Assembly (NCBI GenBank): GCA_964472855.1 | Contig: CAYYMJ010000001.1 | Location: 62,001-126,000 of the forward strand | Direction: 5' to 3' | Source of the DNA: Tranquillimonas sp964472855 | GTDB lineage: Bacteria > Pseudomonadota > Alphaproteobacteria > Rhodobacterales > Rhodobacteraceae | DNA: 64,000 nt | Part shown: positions 33,932 through 43,272 of the stretch, piece by piece | Numbering within the stretch: the stretch's first letter is position 1 | Layout: each line of letters opens with the position of its first letter | Made by a program: the position numbers and the translations under genes | Notes under the pieces: generated by a model | Told to the model about the DNA's origin: nothing | Seen by the model: the letters and a program-made list of their open reading frames with translations, nothing else | The model's database searches: none

Positions 33932-34681
33932 CTAGACGCTCAGGCCGGCGCGGTGTCGCAGCAGCGACGCCTCCAGCCCCGGGCGCACGCGCGCATAGCG
34001 GCTCGACGGCACTGGCACCGACAGGGCGAACACGTCGCCGCCGGGCTCGATCAGGGCAAAGCCGATGGCGCAGATGCCCTCGGTATGTTCATTCTCGTCG
34101 CGCGCCAGCGCCCCGGCCCGGATGGCGGCGATTTCCTCCAATAGCCCGGCCACCGGTGCGCCGGGGCGGCCCTGGGCCTCGAATTCCCGCACCGCCAGTT
34201 GCGCGGCCAGCCCATGGTCGAGACAGGCCAGCGCTGCCTTGCCGTTGGCGGTGCTGGTCAGGGGAAAGGCCTCGCCGATACTGGACACGGTGCGCAGCCG
34301 GTGCCCGCCGACCACCTGGTCGATGAACAGCATCCGCCCGCCGTCAAGGATGGCCAGGTCCACCGTCTCGCCGGTTTCTTCCGATATGGCGCGCATCACC
34401 GGGCGCATGCGGGTGCGCATATCGGGCCGGGCGGCGGCGGCAAGGCTTTGGATCTCGGGCCCCAGCCTGATTCCCCCATGTCCCCTTTCCGTCGCGATCA
34501 GCCCCTCGTCGGCCAGCGCCGACACGATCCGCTGTACCGTAGAGCGGGGCAACTCCACCTGAACGGCGATCTGGCCAAGGCTCAAACCGCCAGATTCGCG
34601 CGCCAGCAGCCGCAGAATACCCGCAGCACGCGAAATGACTTGAATGCCTTGATTTTTCTTAATTTCCTTGGTGTCGGACAT
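33932..34681 (-). CDS. IclR-family transcriptional regulator
   Basis: A 249-residue protein with an N-terminal winged helix (LSLGQIAVQVELPRSTVQRI) and a C-terminal IclR effector domain (GETVDLAILDGGRMLFIDQV, PLTSTANGKAALA, GICAIGFALIEPGGDVFALS). It is divergent from the long catabolic gene run starting at 34821, with a 139-bp spacer. IclR-type proteins commonly control adjacent divergent catabolic operons in response to a pathway metabolite. It is therefore the natural candidate regulator for 34821-49187. Confidence 0.92.
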   Translation of the reverse strand: MSDTKEIKKNQGIQVISRAAGILRLLARESGGLSLGQIAVQVELPRSTVQRIVSALADEGLIATERGHGGIRLGPEIQSLAAAARPDMRTRMRPVMRAISEETGETVDLAILDGGRMLFIDQVVGGHRLRTVSSIGEAFPLTSTANGKAALACLDHGLAAQLAVREFEAQGRPGAPVAGLLEEIAAIRAGALARDENEHTEGICAIGFALIEPGGDVFALSVPVPSSRYARVRPGLEASLLRHRAGLSV

Positions 34682-34820
34682 GTCAGCCAGCCCCGGCGTT
34701 TCGCAAGCATTTCTGCGTCAAAGCCTAGGCGCCAACGTCGCTCAAATCAATGATTGACCGACATGCGATACAACCCACACCATAATACGAAACAACGCGC
34801 GACTGTCATGGGAGGACAAG
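34682..34820. promoter_or_regulatory. Divergent promoter region between the iclR-type gene and the catabolic run
   Basis: A 139-bp spacer, AT-richer than its surroundings. TTGACC (34754-34759) and CATAAT (34781-34786) look like promoter elements, but the 21-bp spacing is too long for a standard promoter. GGGAGGA precedes the first gene. The operator cannot be defined by eye. Confidence 0.4.
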
Positions 34821-35660
34821 ATGACCGCCACCATCCGCGGGATTGAGTTTCAGGAAAACCACGACAACGACATGGGGCTCGAGTTCGTCAACCTCAGCCA
34901 CCGCTTTGGCTTTCAATGCCCGAACTGGCCCTACTTCAAAGACGTCGCCATCGAGCGCAAGCACTACATGGCCAAGTCGGGGGTGCTGAGCCAGACCATC
35001 ACCACGACAATGCATGTCACCACCCATATCGACGCGCCGGCGCATGTGGTTCAGGGCACCCCCTTCATCGACGAGGTGCCGCTGCCGCATTTCTTCGGCT
35101 CGGGGCTGGTGGTCAGCATCCCCAAGAAGAAGTGGGAGCAGATCACCGCCGACGATCTGGAACAGGCCTGCGGCCACGCGATCCGGCCCAATGACGTGCT
35201 GATCATCAACACCGGCTGGCACAAGGTCTACGAAGACGGCGACTATTTCGCCTATTGCCCGGGCCTCGTGCCATCGGCCGCCGACTGGATGGTGGACAAG
35301 GGCATCAAGGTGGTGGGCCATGACACTCAGGCCAACGACCATCCGCTGGCCACCGCCATCGGCCCGCAGCGCAACGGCCCGATCCTGCCGCATCTCGAGG
35401 CCGAATACCTCGAATGGTCCGGCGGCGTGGACTGGAAAGACGCCTTCCCCGAATGGGAACCGGTGCACAACAAGCTGTTCTCGAACGGCATCCTCGGCAT
35501 CGAGAACGTCGGCGGCGACCTTGACCGCGTGACCGGCAAACGCTGCACCTTCGCCTTCTTCCCGTGGAACTGGGACCGCGGCGACGGCTGCATCATCCGC
35601 CTTGTCGCCATGATGGACCCCGGCCAGAACTATCGCATCGAAGCCGGCGAGACGTTCTGA
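34821..35660 (+). CDS. Cyclase-family metal-dependent hydrolase (kynurenine formamidase-like)
   Basis: A 279-residue member of the cyclase family (PF04199 type). The metal motif HVTTHIDAPAHV supplies the HxxxHxDxxxH-type ligands near residues 66-76. Relatives hydrolyse N-formylkynurenine, isatin, cyclic imides or lactones. It is the first gene of the run controlled by the divergent IclR regulator, preceded by GGGAGGACAAG. Its stop overlaps the next ATG by one base. Given its partners, ring opening or amide/lactone hydrolysis of the imported substrate is a reasonable guess, but the tryptophan pathway is not otherwise represented here. Confidence 0.9.
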   Translation: MTATIRGIEFQENHDNDMGLEFVNLSHRFGFQCPNWPYFKDVAIERKHYMAKSGVLSQTITTTMHVTTHIDAPAHVVQGTPFIDEVPLPHFFGSGLVVSIPKKKWEQITADDLEQACGHAIRPNDVLIINTGWHKVYEDGDYFAYCPGLVPSAADWMVDKGIKVVGHDTQANDHPLATAIGPQRNGPILPHLEAEYLEWSGGVDWKDAFPEWEPVHNKLFSNGILGIENVGGDLDRVTGKRCTFAFFPWNWDRGDGCIIRLVAMMDPGQNYRIEAGETF

Positions 35661-36013
35661 TGCTGATCAAGCGCTTCGAGGTGGCCGAATCCTATGACGC
35701 CCCCAACCACTGGGGCGTCACGGGTCTGCGCCTGCAGGGGTTCGAAGACGGCGGCCCGGAAAACCAGTGGATCGGCTTTTCGCAGTTTCTGCCCGGCGGC
35801 GGCGCGGGGCCGGACAGCACGCCGTTCGAAAAGGTCTATGTGGTGCTGAGCGGCGAAATGACCATCGAATGGGACGGCCACACCGAGGTGCTGTGCGCCA
35901 TGGACAGCTGCACCATCCCGCCCGGGCAGGTGCGCCGGATCGAGAACAAGTCGAACCATGTCTGCAAGATGCTGGTCGTCATTCCCTATCCCGACGGAGG
36001 CCGCCCCGGATGA
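35660..36013 (+). CDS. Small cupin-domain protein
   Basis: A 117-residue single cupin barrel (FSQFLPGGGAGPDSTPFEKVYVVLSGEMTIEWDG ... IPPGQVRRIENKSNH shown in part). The usual first cupin motif has an E/K/Y set (PFEKVYVVLSGE) instead of two His, and the second has N/H residues, so metal binding is uncertain. It overlaps both the cyclase gene (1 bp) and the SDR gene (4 bp), indicating obligate co-translation. It could be an isomerase, a sensor, or an accessory of the hydrolase. Confidence 0.85.
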   Translation: MLIKRFEVAESYDAPNHWGVTGLRLQGFEDGGPENQWIGFSQFLPGGGAGPDSTPFEKVYVVLSGEMTIEWDGHTEVLCAMDSCTIPPGQVRRIENKSNHVCKMLVVIPYPDGGRPG

Positions 36014-36798
36014 GCGCGCTGGACAACCCGCTTTCGCTGTTCGACGTAACTGGCAAGGTGGCCCTGATCACCGGTGCGTCCGGCGCCTTTGGCGCCGTGG
36101 CCGCGCGCAGCCTGTCGGGCGCCGGCTGCAAGGTGGTGCTGGCCGCGGGCAACGCCGACGCGATGGCCGCCACAGCGTCCTCCTGCAAGGGAGAGACGCA
36201 CCAGATCGTTGCCCGGCCCGACAGCGAAGACGCCTGCGAGGCCATGGTATCCGAGGCCGTCGCCACCTTCGGGCGGCTCGATATCCTCGTTGTGGCCAGC
36301 GGCATGAACAAGGTCGCCAAGATCGACCAGATGGAACCCGCGACCTTCGCGGGCATCATGGATGCCAACGTCACCCAAAGCTGGCTGATGGCCCGGGCCG
36401 CGACCAAGGCGATGAAGGCGCAAGGGGATGGCGGCAAGATCGTATTGATGTCTTCGGCGCGTGGGCTTTTGGGCCACCCGGCGGGCTATACCGCCTATTG
36501 CGCGTCCAAGGCGGCCGTCGACGGCATCACCAGGGCGCTGGGGTGCGAGCTGGGGGACACCGGCATCACCGTGAATGCGATCGCGCCGACGGTCTTCAGA
36601 TCGCCCCTGACCGCGTGGATGTTCGAAGACGACGACAAGGCCGCAGGGTTTCGCAACGGGTTTCTGGCCCGCGTGCCCAAGGGGCGGCTGGGTGAACCCG
36701 AAGACCTTGCCGGGCCGCTGTTGTTCCTGGCCTCGCGGGCGTCGGATTTCTACACCGGGCATATTCTTTATGCCGACGGCGGCTATACCGCGGGCTGA
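36010..36798 (+). CDS. Short-chain dehydrogenase/reductase
   Basis: A 262-residue classical SDR: cofactor site LITGASGAFGAVAA (a GASGAFG variant of TGxxxGxG), a VVASGMN motif replacing the usual NNAG, catalytic S/Y/K in LMSSARG and YTAYCASKAAVDG, and the end LYADGGYTAG. It probably oxidises or reduces a hydroxyl/keto group with NAD(P). It is translationally coupled to the upstream cupin and 3 bp from the next gene. Confidence 0.92.
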   Translation: MSALDNPLSLFDVTGKVALITGASGAFGAVAARSLSGAGCKVVLAAGNADAMAATASSCKGETHQIVARPDSEDACEAMVSEAVATFGRLDILVVASGMNKVAKIDQMEPATFAGIMDANVTQSWLMARAATKAMKAQGDGGKIVLMSSARGLLGHPAGYTAYCASKAAVDGITRALGCELGDTGITVNAIAPTVFRSPLTAWMFEDDDKAAGFRNGFLARVPKGRLGEPEDLAGPLLFLASRASDFYTGHILYADGGYTAG

Positions 36799-36801
36799 CG
36801 G

Positions 36802-37728
36802 GTGGCAGGGCGCGCAAATATCGCGGTGATCGGTGCCGGGCTGATGGGGCATGGCATCGCGCTGACCTTTGCACGCGCCGGGCACGCGGTGGCGCTGCAT
36901 GATCCGGCGGCCGACATGCTGGCCAGCGCCCCGGCGCGGATCGGCGAAAGCCTGGCCCTGCTGGGTGCGGACGCGGCCGAGGTTGCCGCCGCGCTGGACC
37001 GGGTCAGCCTGGCGCCGACCCTGGCGCAGGCGGTGTCGGATGCCGGCGCGGTTTTCGAGGCCGCGCCGGAAAAGCTGGCGCTGAAACAGGCGATCTTTGC
37101 CGAGATTGAGGCCCACGCGCCGGCTGATGCAATGCTGGCCTCAAACACGTCGGTCATCCGCATCTCGAAGATCATGGCCGGGCTGGCCACGCGCCACCGC
37201 GCCCTTGGCACCCACTGGTGGAACCCGCCGCACATGATTCCGCTGGTCGAGGTGGTCAAGACCGCGTGGACCGACCCGGCCCTGGCCGACGCCATGGTTG
37301 CCCTGCTGGCCGGTGCCGGAAAGACCCCGGTTCTGGTGGAAAAGGACGTGCCCGGCTTTATCGGCAACCGTCTGCAGCACGCCCTGTGGCGCGAGGCGGT
37401 GTCGCTGGTTGAAAACGGCATCTGCACCGCAAGGGCGGTGGATGACGTGGTCAAGGCGAGCTTTGGGCGCCGGCTGGCGGTGCTGGGCCCGCTGGAAAAC
37501 GCCGATCTGGTGGGGATCGCGCTGACGCAGGACATTCACCGGCAGGTTCTGTTTGATCTTGACCGGTCGACCGAACCCTCGCCGCTGTTGCAGACCCTGC
37601 TGGACGACGGGCGCGGCGGCATGGCGGCCGGCGCCGGTTTCCGGGAATGGGCACCGCAAGATCTGGCCCGCACCAAGGCGCGGGTCGCACGGCATTTGAC
37701 GCGGCTCGAACAAATCTTGCCAGATTGA
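36802..37728 (+). CDS. 3-hydroxyacyl-CoA dehydrogenase-family NAD enzyme (carnitine-dehydrogenase-like)
   Basis: A 308-residue enzyme with NAD-binding IAVIGAGLMGHGIALTFARA, a catalytic His/Glu region LGTHWWNPPHMIPLVEVVK and the C-terminal DVPGFIGNRLQHALWREAVSLVENG. It resembles the L-carnitine / L-gulonate 3-dehydrogenase branch rather than the fatty-acid enzyme, since it is single-domain and not fused to an enoyl hydratase. It would oxidise a free beta-hydroxy acid to the beta-keto acid, the type of compound cleaved by the BKACE encoded at 42342. The start is GTG 36802, 3 bp after the SDR stop. Confidence 0.9.
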   Translation: MAGRANIAVIGAGLMGHGIALTFARAGHAVALHDPAADMLASAPARIGESLALLGADAAEVAAALDRVSLAPTLAQAVSDAGAVFEAAPEKLALKQAIFAEIEAHAPADAMLASNTSVIRISKIMAGLATRHRALGTHWWNPPHMIPLVEVVKTAWTDPALADAMVALLAGAGKTPVLVEKDVPGFIGNRLQHALWREAVSLVENGICTARAVDDVVKASFGRRLAVLGPLENADLVGIALTQDIHRQVLFDLDRSTEPSPLLQTLLDDGRGGMAAGAGFREWAPQDLARTKARVARHLTRLEQILPD

Positions 37729-37746
37729 ATCACCAGGGAGGAAAGC

Positions 37747-39015
37747 ATGAAAACCAACTCGACAAGACGGCAGGTCCTTGGCGGCCTTGCGGCCAGCGTC
37801 GCGGCCCCCGCGATCCTGACATCCACCCGCGCCTATGCCGCGAACCCGACCATCAAGGTGGGCTATGTGACCCCGACAACCGGCCCGCTGGCCGGCTTTG
37901 CCGAGGCCGACGACTTTGTCATCGCCGGCGTTCAGGATGCGCTGGCGGCAGTCGGCAACAACGGCAAATCCTATACGGTCGAGATCATCAAGAAGGACAG
38001 CCAGTCCAACCCCAACCGGGCGGCAGAGGTGGCCGCGCAGCTTATCCTGGATGACGAGGTCGATTTCGTCACCGCCGCCGGCACGCCGGACACCACCAAC
38101 CCGGTCGCCGATCAGGCCGAGATCAACGAGGTGCCCTGTGTCACCTCGGATTGCCCGTGGCAGCCCTATTTCTTCGGGCGCGGCGGCAACCCGGCCGAGG
38201 GGTTCCAGTATACCTATCACTTCTTCTGGGGCCTCGAGGACGTCATCGAGAATTTCACCAACATCTGGAACGACGCCGGTGTTGCCAAAAAGGTCGGCGG
38301 CCTGTTCCCCAACGACGCCGACGGCAACGCATGGGGCCACCCCGAGCTTGGCCTGCCGACACCGCTGGCGGCGCAGGGCTTTGAGTTGACCGACCCCGGC
38401 CGCTATCAGCCGCTGAACGACGATTTCTCGAACTATATCGCTGCCTTCAAGCAGGCCGGATGCGAGATCGTGACCGGCGTGATGATCCCGCCCGATTTCG
38501 GGACCTTCTGGGCACAGGCGGCGCAGCAGGGCTTTCAGCCGAAAATTGCCACCGTCGGCAAGGCGCTGCTGTTTCCGTCGGTCGTGCAATCGCTGGGCCA
38601 GCGCGGCCTTGGCCTGACGACCGAGGTCTGGTGGACCGCAAGTCACCCGTTCGCGTCGTCGCTGACCGGGCAGAGCGCGGGCGAACTGGCCAACGGCTAT
38701 ACCGCCGCGACCGGCCGGCCGTGGACCCAGCCCATCGGCTTCCGCCACGCGCTGTTCGAGGTGGTCGCAAACGTGGTCGAACGCTCGGACGACCTTGACG
38801 ATGTCGCGGCCAACGCGGCCGCGATCAAGGCGACCCGGATGGCCACCATCGTCGGTGGCGTCGACTGGTCCACCGGGCCGGTGCCCAACGTGTCCAAGAC
38901 CCCGCTGGTCGGCGGCCAGTGGCAGGACAACGGCAACGGGCTGGAACTGGTGATCGTCAACAACAAGGCGGCGCCAGACATCCCGACGGGCGGCGAAGCC
39001 TTCCTGCTGGGTTAG
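37747..39015 (+). CDS. LIV-type ABC importer periplasmic binding protein, Tat-exported
   Basis: A 422-residue type I periplasmic binding protein (Peripla_BP_6). A twin-arginine signal STRRQVLGGLAASVAAPAIL leads to a likely cleavage after AYA. The mature start TIKVGYVTPTTGPLAGFAEA is typical of branched-chain amino-acid-type binding proteins. It is followed directly by the four LivG-F-H-M genes in unusual order (ATPases before permeases). GGGAGGAAAGC precedes the ATG. Its catabolic neighbours suggest that it binds the pathway substrate, not amino acids. Confidence 0.93.
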   Translation: MKTNSTRRQVLGGLAASVAAPAILTSTRAYAANPTIKVGYVTPTTGPLAGFAEADDFVIAGVQDALAAVGNNGKSYTVEIIKKDSQSNPNRAAEVAAQLILDDEVDFVTAAGTPDTTNPVADQAEINEVPCVTSDCPWQPYFFGRGGNPAEGFQYTYHFFWGLEDVIENFTNIWNDAGVAKKVGGLFPNDADGNAWGHPELGLPTPLAAQGFELTDPGRYQPLNDDFSNYIAAFKQAGCEIVTGVMIPPDFGTFWAQAAQQGFQPKIATVGKALLFPSVVQSLGQRGLGLTTEVWWTASHPFASSLTGQSAGELANGYTAATGRPWTQPIGFRHALFEVVANVVERSDDLDDVAANAAAIKATRMATIVGGVDWSTGPVPNVSKTPLVGGQWQDNGNGLELVIVNNKAAPDIPTGGEAFLLG

Positions 39016-39025
39016 GAGCGACAGG

Positions 39026-39754
39026 TTGCCGGCCCTGCTTTCGGTCTCGGGTCTTGCCAAGTCTTTCGGCGCCGTCGTGGTGGCCGACGACACCAGCTTT
39101 GACATCGACGAGGGTGCCGCCGTCGGCATCCTCGGGCCGAACGGGGCCGGCAAGACCTCGCTGTTCAACCTTATCACCGGCGCGCTGAAGCCCGACGCGG
39201 GCCGGATCGCGTTTGCGGGCCACGACATCACCGCCGCTTCGGCGGCGGCCCGGTGCAAGGCCGGGATCGCCCGGTCATTCCAGGTGCCGCAACCCTTTGG
39301 CGGCATGACGGTATTCGAAAACGCGCTGGTTGGCGCCACCCAGGGTGCGGGGCTGCGCGGGCACGACGCCCAGGCGCATGTGCTGGCCGTGCTGGATGAC
39401 ACCGGCCTGATGCACAAGGCCAACGTGCGCGCCGCCACGCTGACGCTGCTGGAACGCAAGCGGCTGGAAATGGCGCGGGCACTGGCGGCGCGCCCGAAAC
39501 TGCTGCTGCTGGACGAGATCGCCGGCGGCCTGACCGAAAGCGAATGCGGCGCCCTGATCGAAACGATCAGGCGGGTGCATGGCAGCGGAACCACCATTGT
39601 CTGGATCGAGCATGTGGTGCACGCCCTGCTGGCGGTTGTCGAGCGCCTGATCGTGATCGATTTCGGCAAGAAGATCGCCGAAGGCGCGCCCAGGACCATC
39701 ATGGACAGTGCCGAGGTCAAGGAAATCTACCTTGGGGTCGATCCCGATGCCTGA
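39026..39754 (+). CDS. livG: LIV-type ABC importer ATP-binding protein (LivG family)
   Basis: A 242-residue ABC ATPase with Walker A GPNGAGKTS, Walker B LLLLDEIAGGL and H-loop WIEHVVH. The signature region reads LTLLERKRLEM instead of LSGGQ, a variant common in LivG proteins. The start is TTG 39026, with TAGGAG 8 bases upstream. It overlaps livF by 8 bp. It energises the LivH/LivM channel. Confidence 0.93.
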   Translation: MPALLSVSGLAKSFGAVVVADDTSFDIDEGAAVGILGPNGAGKTSLFNLITGALKPDAGRIAFAGHDITAASAAARCKAGIARSFQVPQPFGGMTVFENALVGATQGAGLRGHDAQAHVLAVLDDTGLMHKANVRAATLTLLERKRLEMARALAARPKLLLLDEIAGGLTESECGALIETIRRVHGSGTTIVWIEHVVHALLAVVERLIVIDFGKKIAEGAPRTIMDSAEVKEIYLGVDPDA

Positions 39755-40457
39755 GCCGATTCTGAGCCTCAGCGCGCTGGACGCCCACTATGGCGACTTT
39801 CAGGCGCTGTATGGCATCGACCTGCACGTCGCGCCGGGCGAGGTGATCGCCATCATCGGCGCCAATGGCGCGGGCAAGACCACGCTGATGCGGTCAATCT
39901 CGGGGCTGTTGCCAAACGCGGCCGAACAGGCGCGGTTCAAGGGCCGGCCGATCGGGCGGCTGCGCGCCGACCAGGTGGCCTGTCTCGGCATCGCGCTGGT
40001 GCCCGAGGGGCGGCAGTTGTTCCCGTCGCTGTCGGTCGAGGAAAACCTGCGCCTTGGCGGCAAGGTTGGCCGCCCCGGCCCATGGTCGCTGGCGGCGGTC
40101 TACCAGATGTTCCCGGTCCTGAAGCAGCGGCGGCATCTGCCGTCGACCGCGCTGTCGGGCGGCCAGCAGCAGATGGCCGCCATTGGCCGGGCCCTGATGT
40201 CGAACCCCGAACTGATTCTGTTCGATGAAATCAGCCTTGGGCTGGCGCCGGTGATCATCAAGTCGATCTACGACGCCCTGCCGGGCATGCTGGGCCACGG
40301 CATGACGGCGATCATCGTCGAGCAGGACATTTCCAAGGCGCTGGCGGTATCCTCGCGCGTCTATTGCCTGCAAGAGGGCCGCGTGTCGCTGGAACGCGCC
40401 ACCGACGACGTCACCCGCGACGAGATCACCGCCGCCTATTTCGGGGTCGACGCATGA
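39747..40457 (+). CDS. livF: LIV-type ABC importer ATP-binding protein (LivF family)
   Basis: A 236-residue ABC ATPase: Walker A GANGAGKTT, signature LSGGQQQM, Walker B LILFDEISLGL, plus the LivF-typical RLRADQVACLGIALVPEGRQ (written here up to 20 residues). The start ATG 39747 lies inside the end of livG. Its stop overlaps the livH start (ATGA at 40454). Confidence 0.93.
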   Translation: MPEPILSLSALDAHYGDFQALYGIDLHVAPGEVIAIIGANGAGKTTLMRSISGLLPNAAEQARFKGRPIGRLRADQVACLGIALVPEGRQLFPSLSVEENLRLGGKVGRPGPWSLAAVYQMFPVLKQRRHLPSTALSGGQQQMAAIGRALMSNPELILFDEISLGLAPVIIKSIYDALPGMLGHGMTAIIVEQDISKALAVSSRVYCLQEGRVSLERATDDVTRDEITAAYFGVDA

Positions 40458-41320
40458 TCGAATGGGTCAACGCGCTGGTGCAGGGCATCCTGCTGGGTGG
40501 CCTTTATGCCCTGTTCGCTGCCGGGCTGTCGCTGATCTTCGGGGTGATGCGGCTGGTCAACATCGCCCATGGCGACCTGATCGTGCTGGCCGCCTACCTT
40601 GGGCTCAGCACATCCGTGACGCTGGGCATCCACCCGTTCCTGGCGCTGCTGATCGTGATGCCGGTGATGGCGGGTCTGGGCTATGCGCTGCAGCGCGGGG
40701 TTCTGAACCTGACACTGGGGCCCGACATCCTGCCGCCGCTGCTGGTGACCTTCGGTCTGTCGGTGATCATCCAGAATGTGCTGTTAGAGGTCTATACCGC
40801 CGATCCGCAGAAACTGGCCGGCGGCGCCATCGAAACGGCCAGCTTCGCGGTGGGCGGGCTGGCGTTGGGGGTGCTGCCGGTCCTGACCTTTGGCGTTGCG
40901 GTGGCCGTGATCGCCGGGCTGCAGTACATGTTCTACCACACCGGGCTGGGGCGCGGGTTTCGCGCGGTGTCCGACAACCAGGACATTGCCCAGCTTATGG
41001 GGCTGAACAAGGCGCATGTATTCGGGCTGGCCATGGCGCTGGCCATGGCGGTGGTGGCGATCGCCGGCATCCTTCTGGGGATGCGCACCAGCTTTGACCC
41101 CGCCATCGGCGGCGGGCGGCTGATTTTCGGGTTCGAGGCGGTGATCATCGGCGGGCTGGGCAACCTGTGGGGCACGCTGGCCGGCGGCGTCATTCTGGGC
41201 GTGGCGCAGACGCTGGGCGCCAAGATCGATCCGGGCTGGCAACAGCTGGCCGGGCATGTGGCCTTTCTGCTGGTGCTGGCCGTGCGGCCCAACGGCCTGT
41301 TCCCGAGGGTCGCGCATTGA
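40454..41320 (+). CDS. livH: LIV-type ABC importer permease (LivH family)
   Basis: A 288-residue membrane protein starting MIEWVNALVQGILLGGLYAL, with LSLIFGVMRLVNIAHGDLI and the coupling loop GFRAVSDNQDIAQLMGLN, all typical of LivH. About eight hydrophobic helices are evident. It overlaps livF and livM by 4 bp each, so stoichiometric synthesis of the importer is expected. Confidence 0.94.
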   Translation: MIEWVNALVQGILLGGLYALFAAGLSLIFGVMRLVNIAHGDLIVLAAYLGLSTSVTLGIHPFLALLIVMPVMAGLGYALQRGVLNLTLGPDILPPLLVTFGLSVIIQNVLLEVYTADPQKLAGGAIETASFAVGGLALGVLPVLTFGVAVAVIAGLQYMFYHTGLGRGFRAVSDNQDIAQLMGLNKAHVFGLAMALAMAVVAIAGILLGMRTSFDPAIGGGRLIFGFEAVIIGGLGNLWGTLAGGVILGVAQTLGAKIDPGWQQLAGHVAFLLVLAVRPNGLFPRVAH

Positions 41321-42339
41321 GCGTGCCGACAGTCACCCGCGCCACCCGCGCCTCGCGCGTGGCCATGGTCATCGCGGCGCTGGCGTTGCTGGTGCTGGCC
41401 GCCGCGCCCTGGTGGGCGGGCCGCGCCGATCTGCGGCTGATGGGCGAAATCTTCCTTTATTTGTCGCTGGCCAGCCTGTGGAACCTGATGGCAGGCTACG
41501 CCGGGCTGGTGTCGGTGGGGCAGCAGGCCTATCTGGGCTTTGGCGGCTACATGCTGTTCGCGCTGACCATTTTCGGCGGCTTGCCTCCGATCGCCGCGAT
41601 CCTGGCCTCGGGCGTGCTGGCGGCGCTGCTGTCGATCCCGGTTGCGACGCTGATCTTCCGGCTGAAGGGCGCCTATTTCGCCATCGGCACCTGGGTGATC
41701 GCCGAGGTGTTCCGCCTGACCTTTGCGCAGGTCCAGTCGCTTGGCGGCGGCTCGGGCTCGTCGTTGCCGGTGGGCATCGTGCGCTCGCTGGCCGCGTCGC
41801 GGTCGGGGCGCGAGGCGCTGGCCTATTGGCTGGCCCTTGGCGCGGCGGTGTCGGTGATCCTGGCGGTCTATCTGTTCCTGCGCTCGCGCCGGGGCCTTGC
41901 GTTGACCGCCATCCGCGACAGCGAGGTCGCGGCCGAGGGGCTGGGCATCGACATCTGGCGCACCAAGCTTGAGGTCTATGTCGTGACCTCGGCCTTCACG
42001 GCCATCATCGGCGGGCTGATCTTTCTGCAAAAGCTGCGCATCTCGCCCGACGCGGCGTTTTCGGTCAACGACTGGACCGCCTTTGTGATCTTCATTGTGG
42101 TCATCGGCGGCATCGGCACACTGGAAGGCCCGATCATCGGCACGCTGGTGTTCTTCCTGTTGCGCGAAACGCTGGCCGATTTCGGGACCGTCTATCTGAT
42201 GGTGCTGGGGCTGGTGGCCATCGTGGTCATGCTGAAGGCGCCCAAGGGTGTCTGGGGCCTGGTCCGCGAACGTTTTGATCTTGAGCTTTTTCCGCTGAGC
42301 TATCGCGTGCGGACCGACCCAACCGACAACGGAGGCTGA
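41317..42339 (+). CDS. livM: LIV-type ABC importer permease (LivM family)
   Basis: A 340-residue membrane protein with the LivM segments LASLWNLMAGYAGLVSVGQQ, LKGAYFAIGTWVIAEVFRL, the coupling loop TAIRDSEVAAEGLGI and GGIGTLEGPIIG. I place the start at TTG 41317, which overlaps the livH stop (TTGA) with GAGG upstream; GTG 41323 is an alternative. Two bp separate its stop from the BKACE gene. Confidence 0.92.
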   Translation: MSVPTVTRATRASRVAMVIAALALLVLAAAPWWAGRADLRLMGEIFLYLSLASLWNLMAGYAGLVSVGQQAYLGFGGYMLFALTIFGGLPPIAAILASGVLAALLSIPVATLIFRLKGAYFAIGTWVIAEVFRLTFAQVQSLGGGSGSSLPVGIVRSLAASRSGREALAYWLALGAAVSVILAVYLFLRSRRGLALTAIRDSEVAAEGLGIDIWRTKLEVYVVTSAFTAIIGGLIFLQKLRISPDAAFSVNDWTAFVIFIVVIGGIGTLEGPIIGTLVFFLLRETLADFGTVYLMVLGLVAIVVMLKAPKGVWGLVRERFDLELFPLSYRVRTDPTDNGG

Positions 42340-42341
42340 GC

Positions 42342-43271
42342 ATGGCCCGGCAAAAAACCATCATCACCTGCGCCGTCACCGGCGCCATTCACACCCCCAC
42401 CATGTCGCGGTATCTGCCCGTGACCCATGACGACATCGCGCGGCAGGCCATCGACGCGGCCGAGGCCGGCGCCTCGATCCTGCATCTGCACACCCGCGAC
42501 CCCGATGACGGGCGGCCCAGCGTCGAGCCTGACCATTACGCATCAATCCTGGGCCGGGTCAAACAGTCGACCGGGGCGGTGGTGAACCTGACCACCGGCG
42601 GCGCCCCGACCATGCTGATCAAGGAACGCCTTCAGGCGGCGGCGCGGTTCAGCCCCGAGATGTGCTCGCTCAACATGGGGTCGCTGAATTTCGCCTTTCA
42701 CCCGCTGGCCGCGCGCTATGACAGCTACAAATACGACTGGGAAGAGGCGTATATCCGCGGCTCGGAATCCAACATCTTCCGCAACACCTTTACCGACATC
42801 CGCGAGGCCGCCGAAACGCTGGCCCCGCACAACATCAAGTTCGAGCACGAATGTTACGACGTCGGGCATCTGTATAACCTGAAATTCTGCATGGACATCG
42901 GGCTGTTCAAGGCACCGATCTTCATCCAGTTCGTGATGGGCATCCTTGGTGGCATCGGGTCGGACATCGACAATCTGGTGTTCCTGAAGAAAACCGCCGA
43001 CAAGCTGTTCGGCGACAGTTTTCGCTGGTCGGTGCTGGCGGCTGGCGCGGCCCAGATGCCCATGGCCACCACCGCCAGCCAGATGGGCGGCAACGTGCGC
43101 GTCGGGCTGGAAGACAGCCTGTTCATATCGCGCGGGGAACTGGCGGAATCGAACGCGCAGCAGGTGCGCAAGATCCGCCGCCTGATCGAAGACCTCGGGT
43201 GCGAGGTCGCCTCGCCCGACGAGGCGCGCGAGATCCTTGACCTCAAGGGGGCCGACAGGGTCAACTTCTGA
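42342..43271 (+). CDS. Beta-keto acid cleavage enzyme (BKACE, DUF849 family)
   Basis: A 309-residue protein starting KTIITCAVTGAIHTPTMSRY, with Zn-binding SILHLHTRDPDDGRPS (H48, H50) and NLTTGGAP, EMCSLNMGSLNFAF, FIQFVMGILGG and GNVRVGLEDSLFISRGELAE, all hallmarks of BKACE. The family takes a free beta-keto acid plus acetyl-CoA and yields acetoacetate plus a new CoA thioester, as in lysine fermentation (Kce) and carnitine catabolism. It sits between the LIV importer and a GST gene in the same transcript and would act on the product of the 3-hydroxyacyl-CoA-dehydrogenase-like enzyme at 36802. A second, broken BKACE is present at 53335. Confidence 0.94.
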   Translation: MARQKTIITCAVTGAIHTPTMSRYLPVTHDDIARQAIDAAEAGASILHLHTRDPDDGRPSVEPDHYASILGRVKQSTGAVVNLTTGGAPTMLIKERLQAAARFSPEMCSLNMGSLNFAFHPLAARYDSYKYDWEEAYIRGSESNIFRNTFTDIREAAETLAPHNIKFEHECYDVGHLYNLKFCMDIGLFKAPIFIQFVMGILGGIGSDIDNLVFLKKTADKLFGDSFRWSVLAAGAAQMPMATTASQMGGNVRVGLEDSLFISRGELAESNAQQVRKIRRLIEDLGCEVASPDEAREILDLKGADRVNF

Positions 43272-43272
43272 G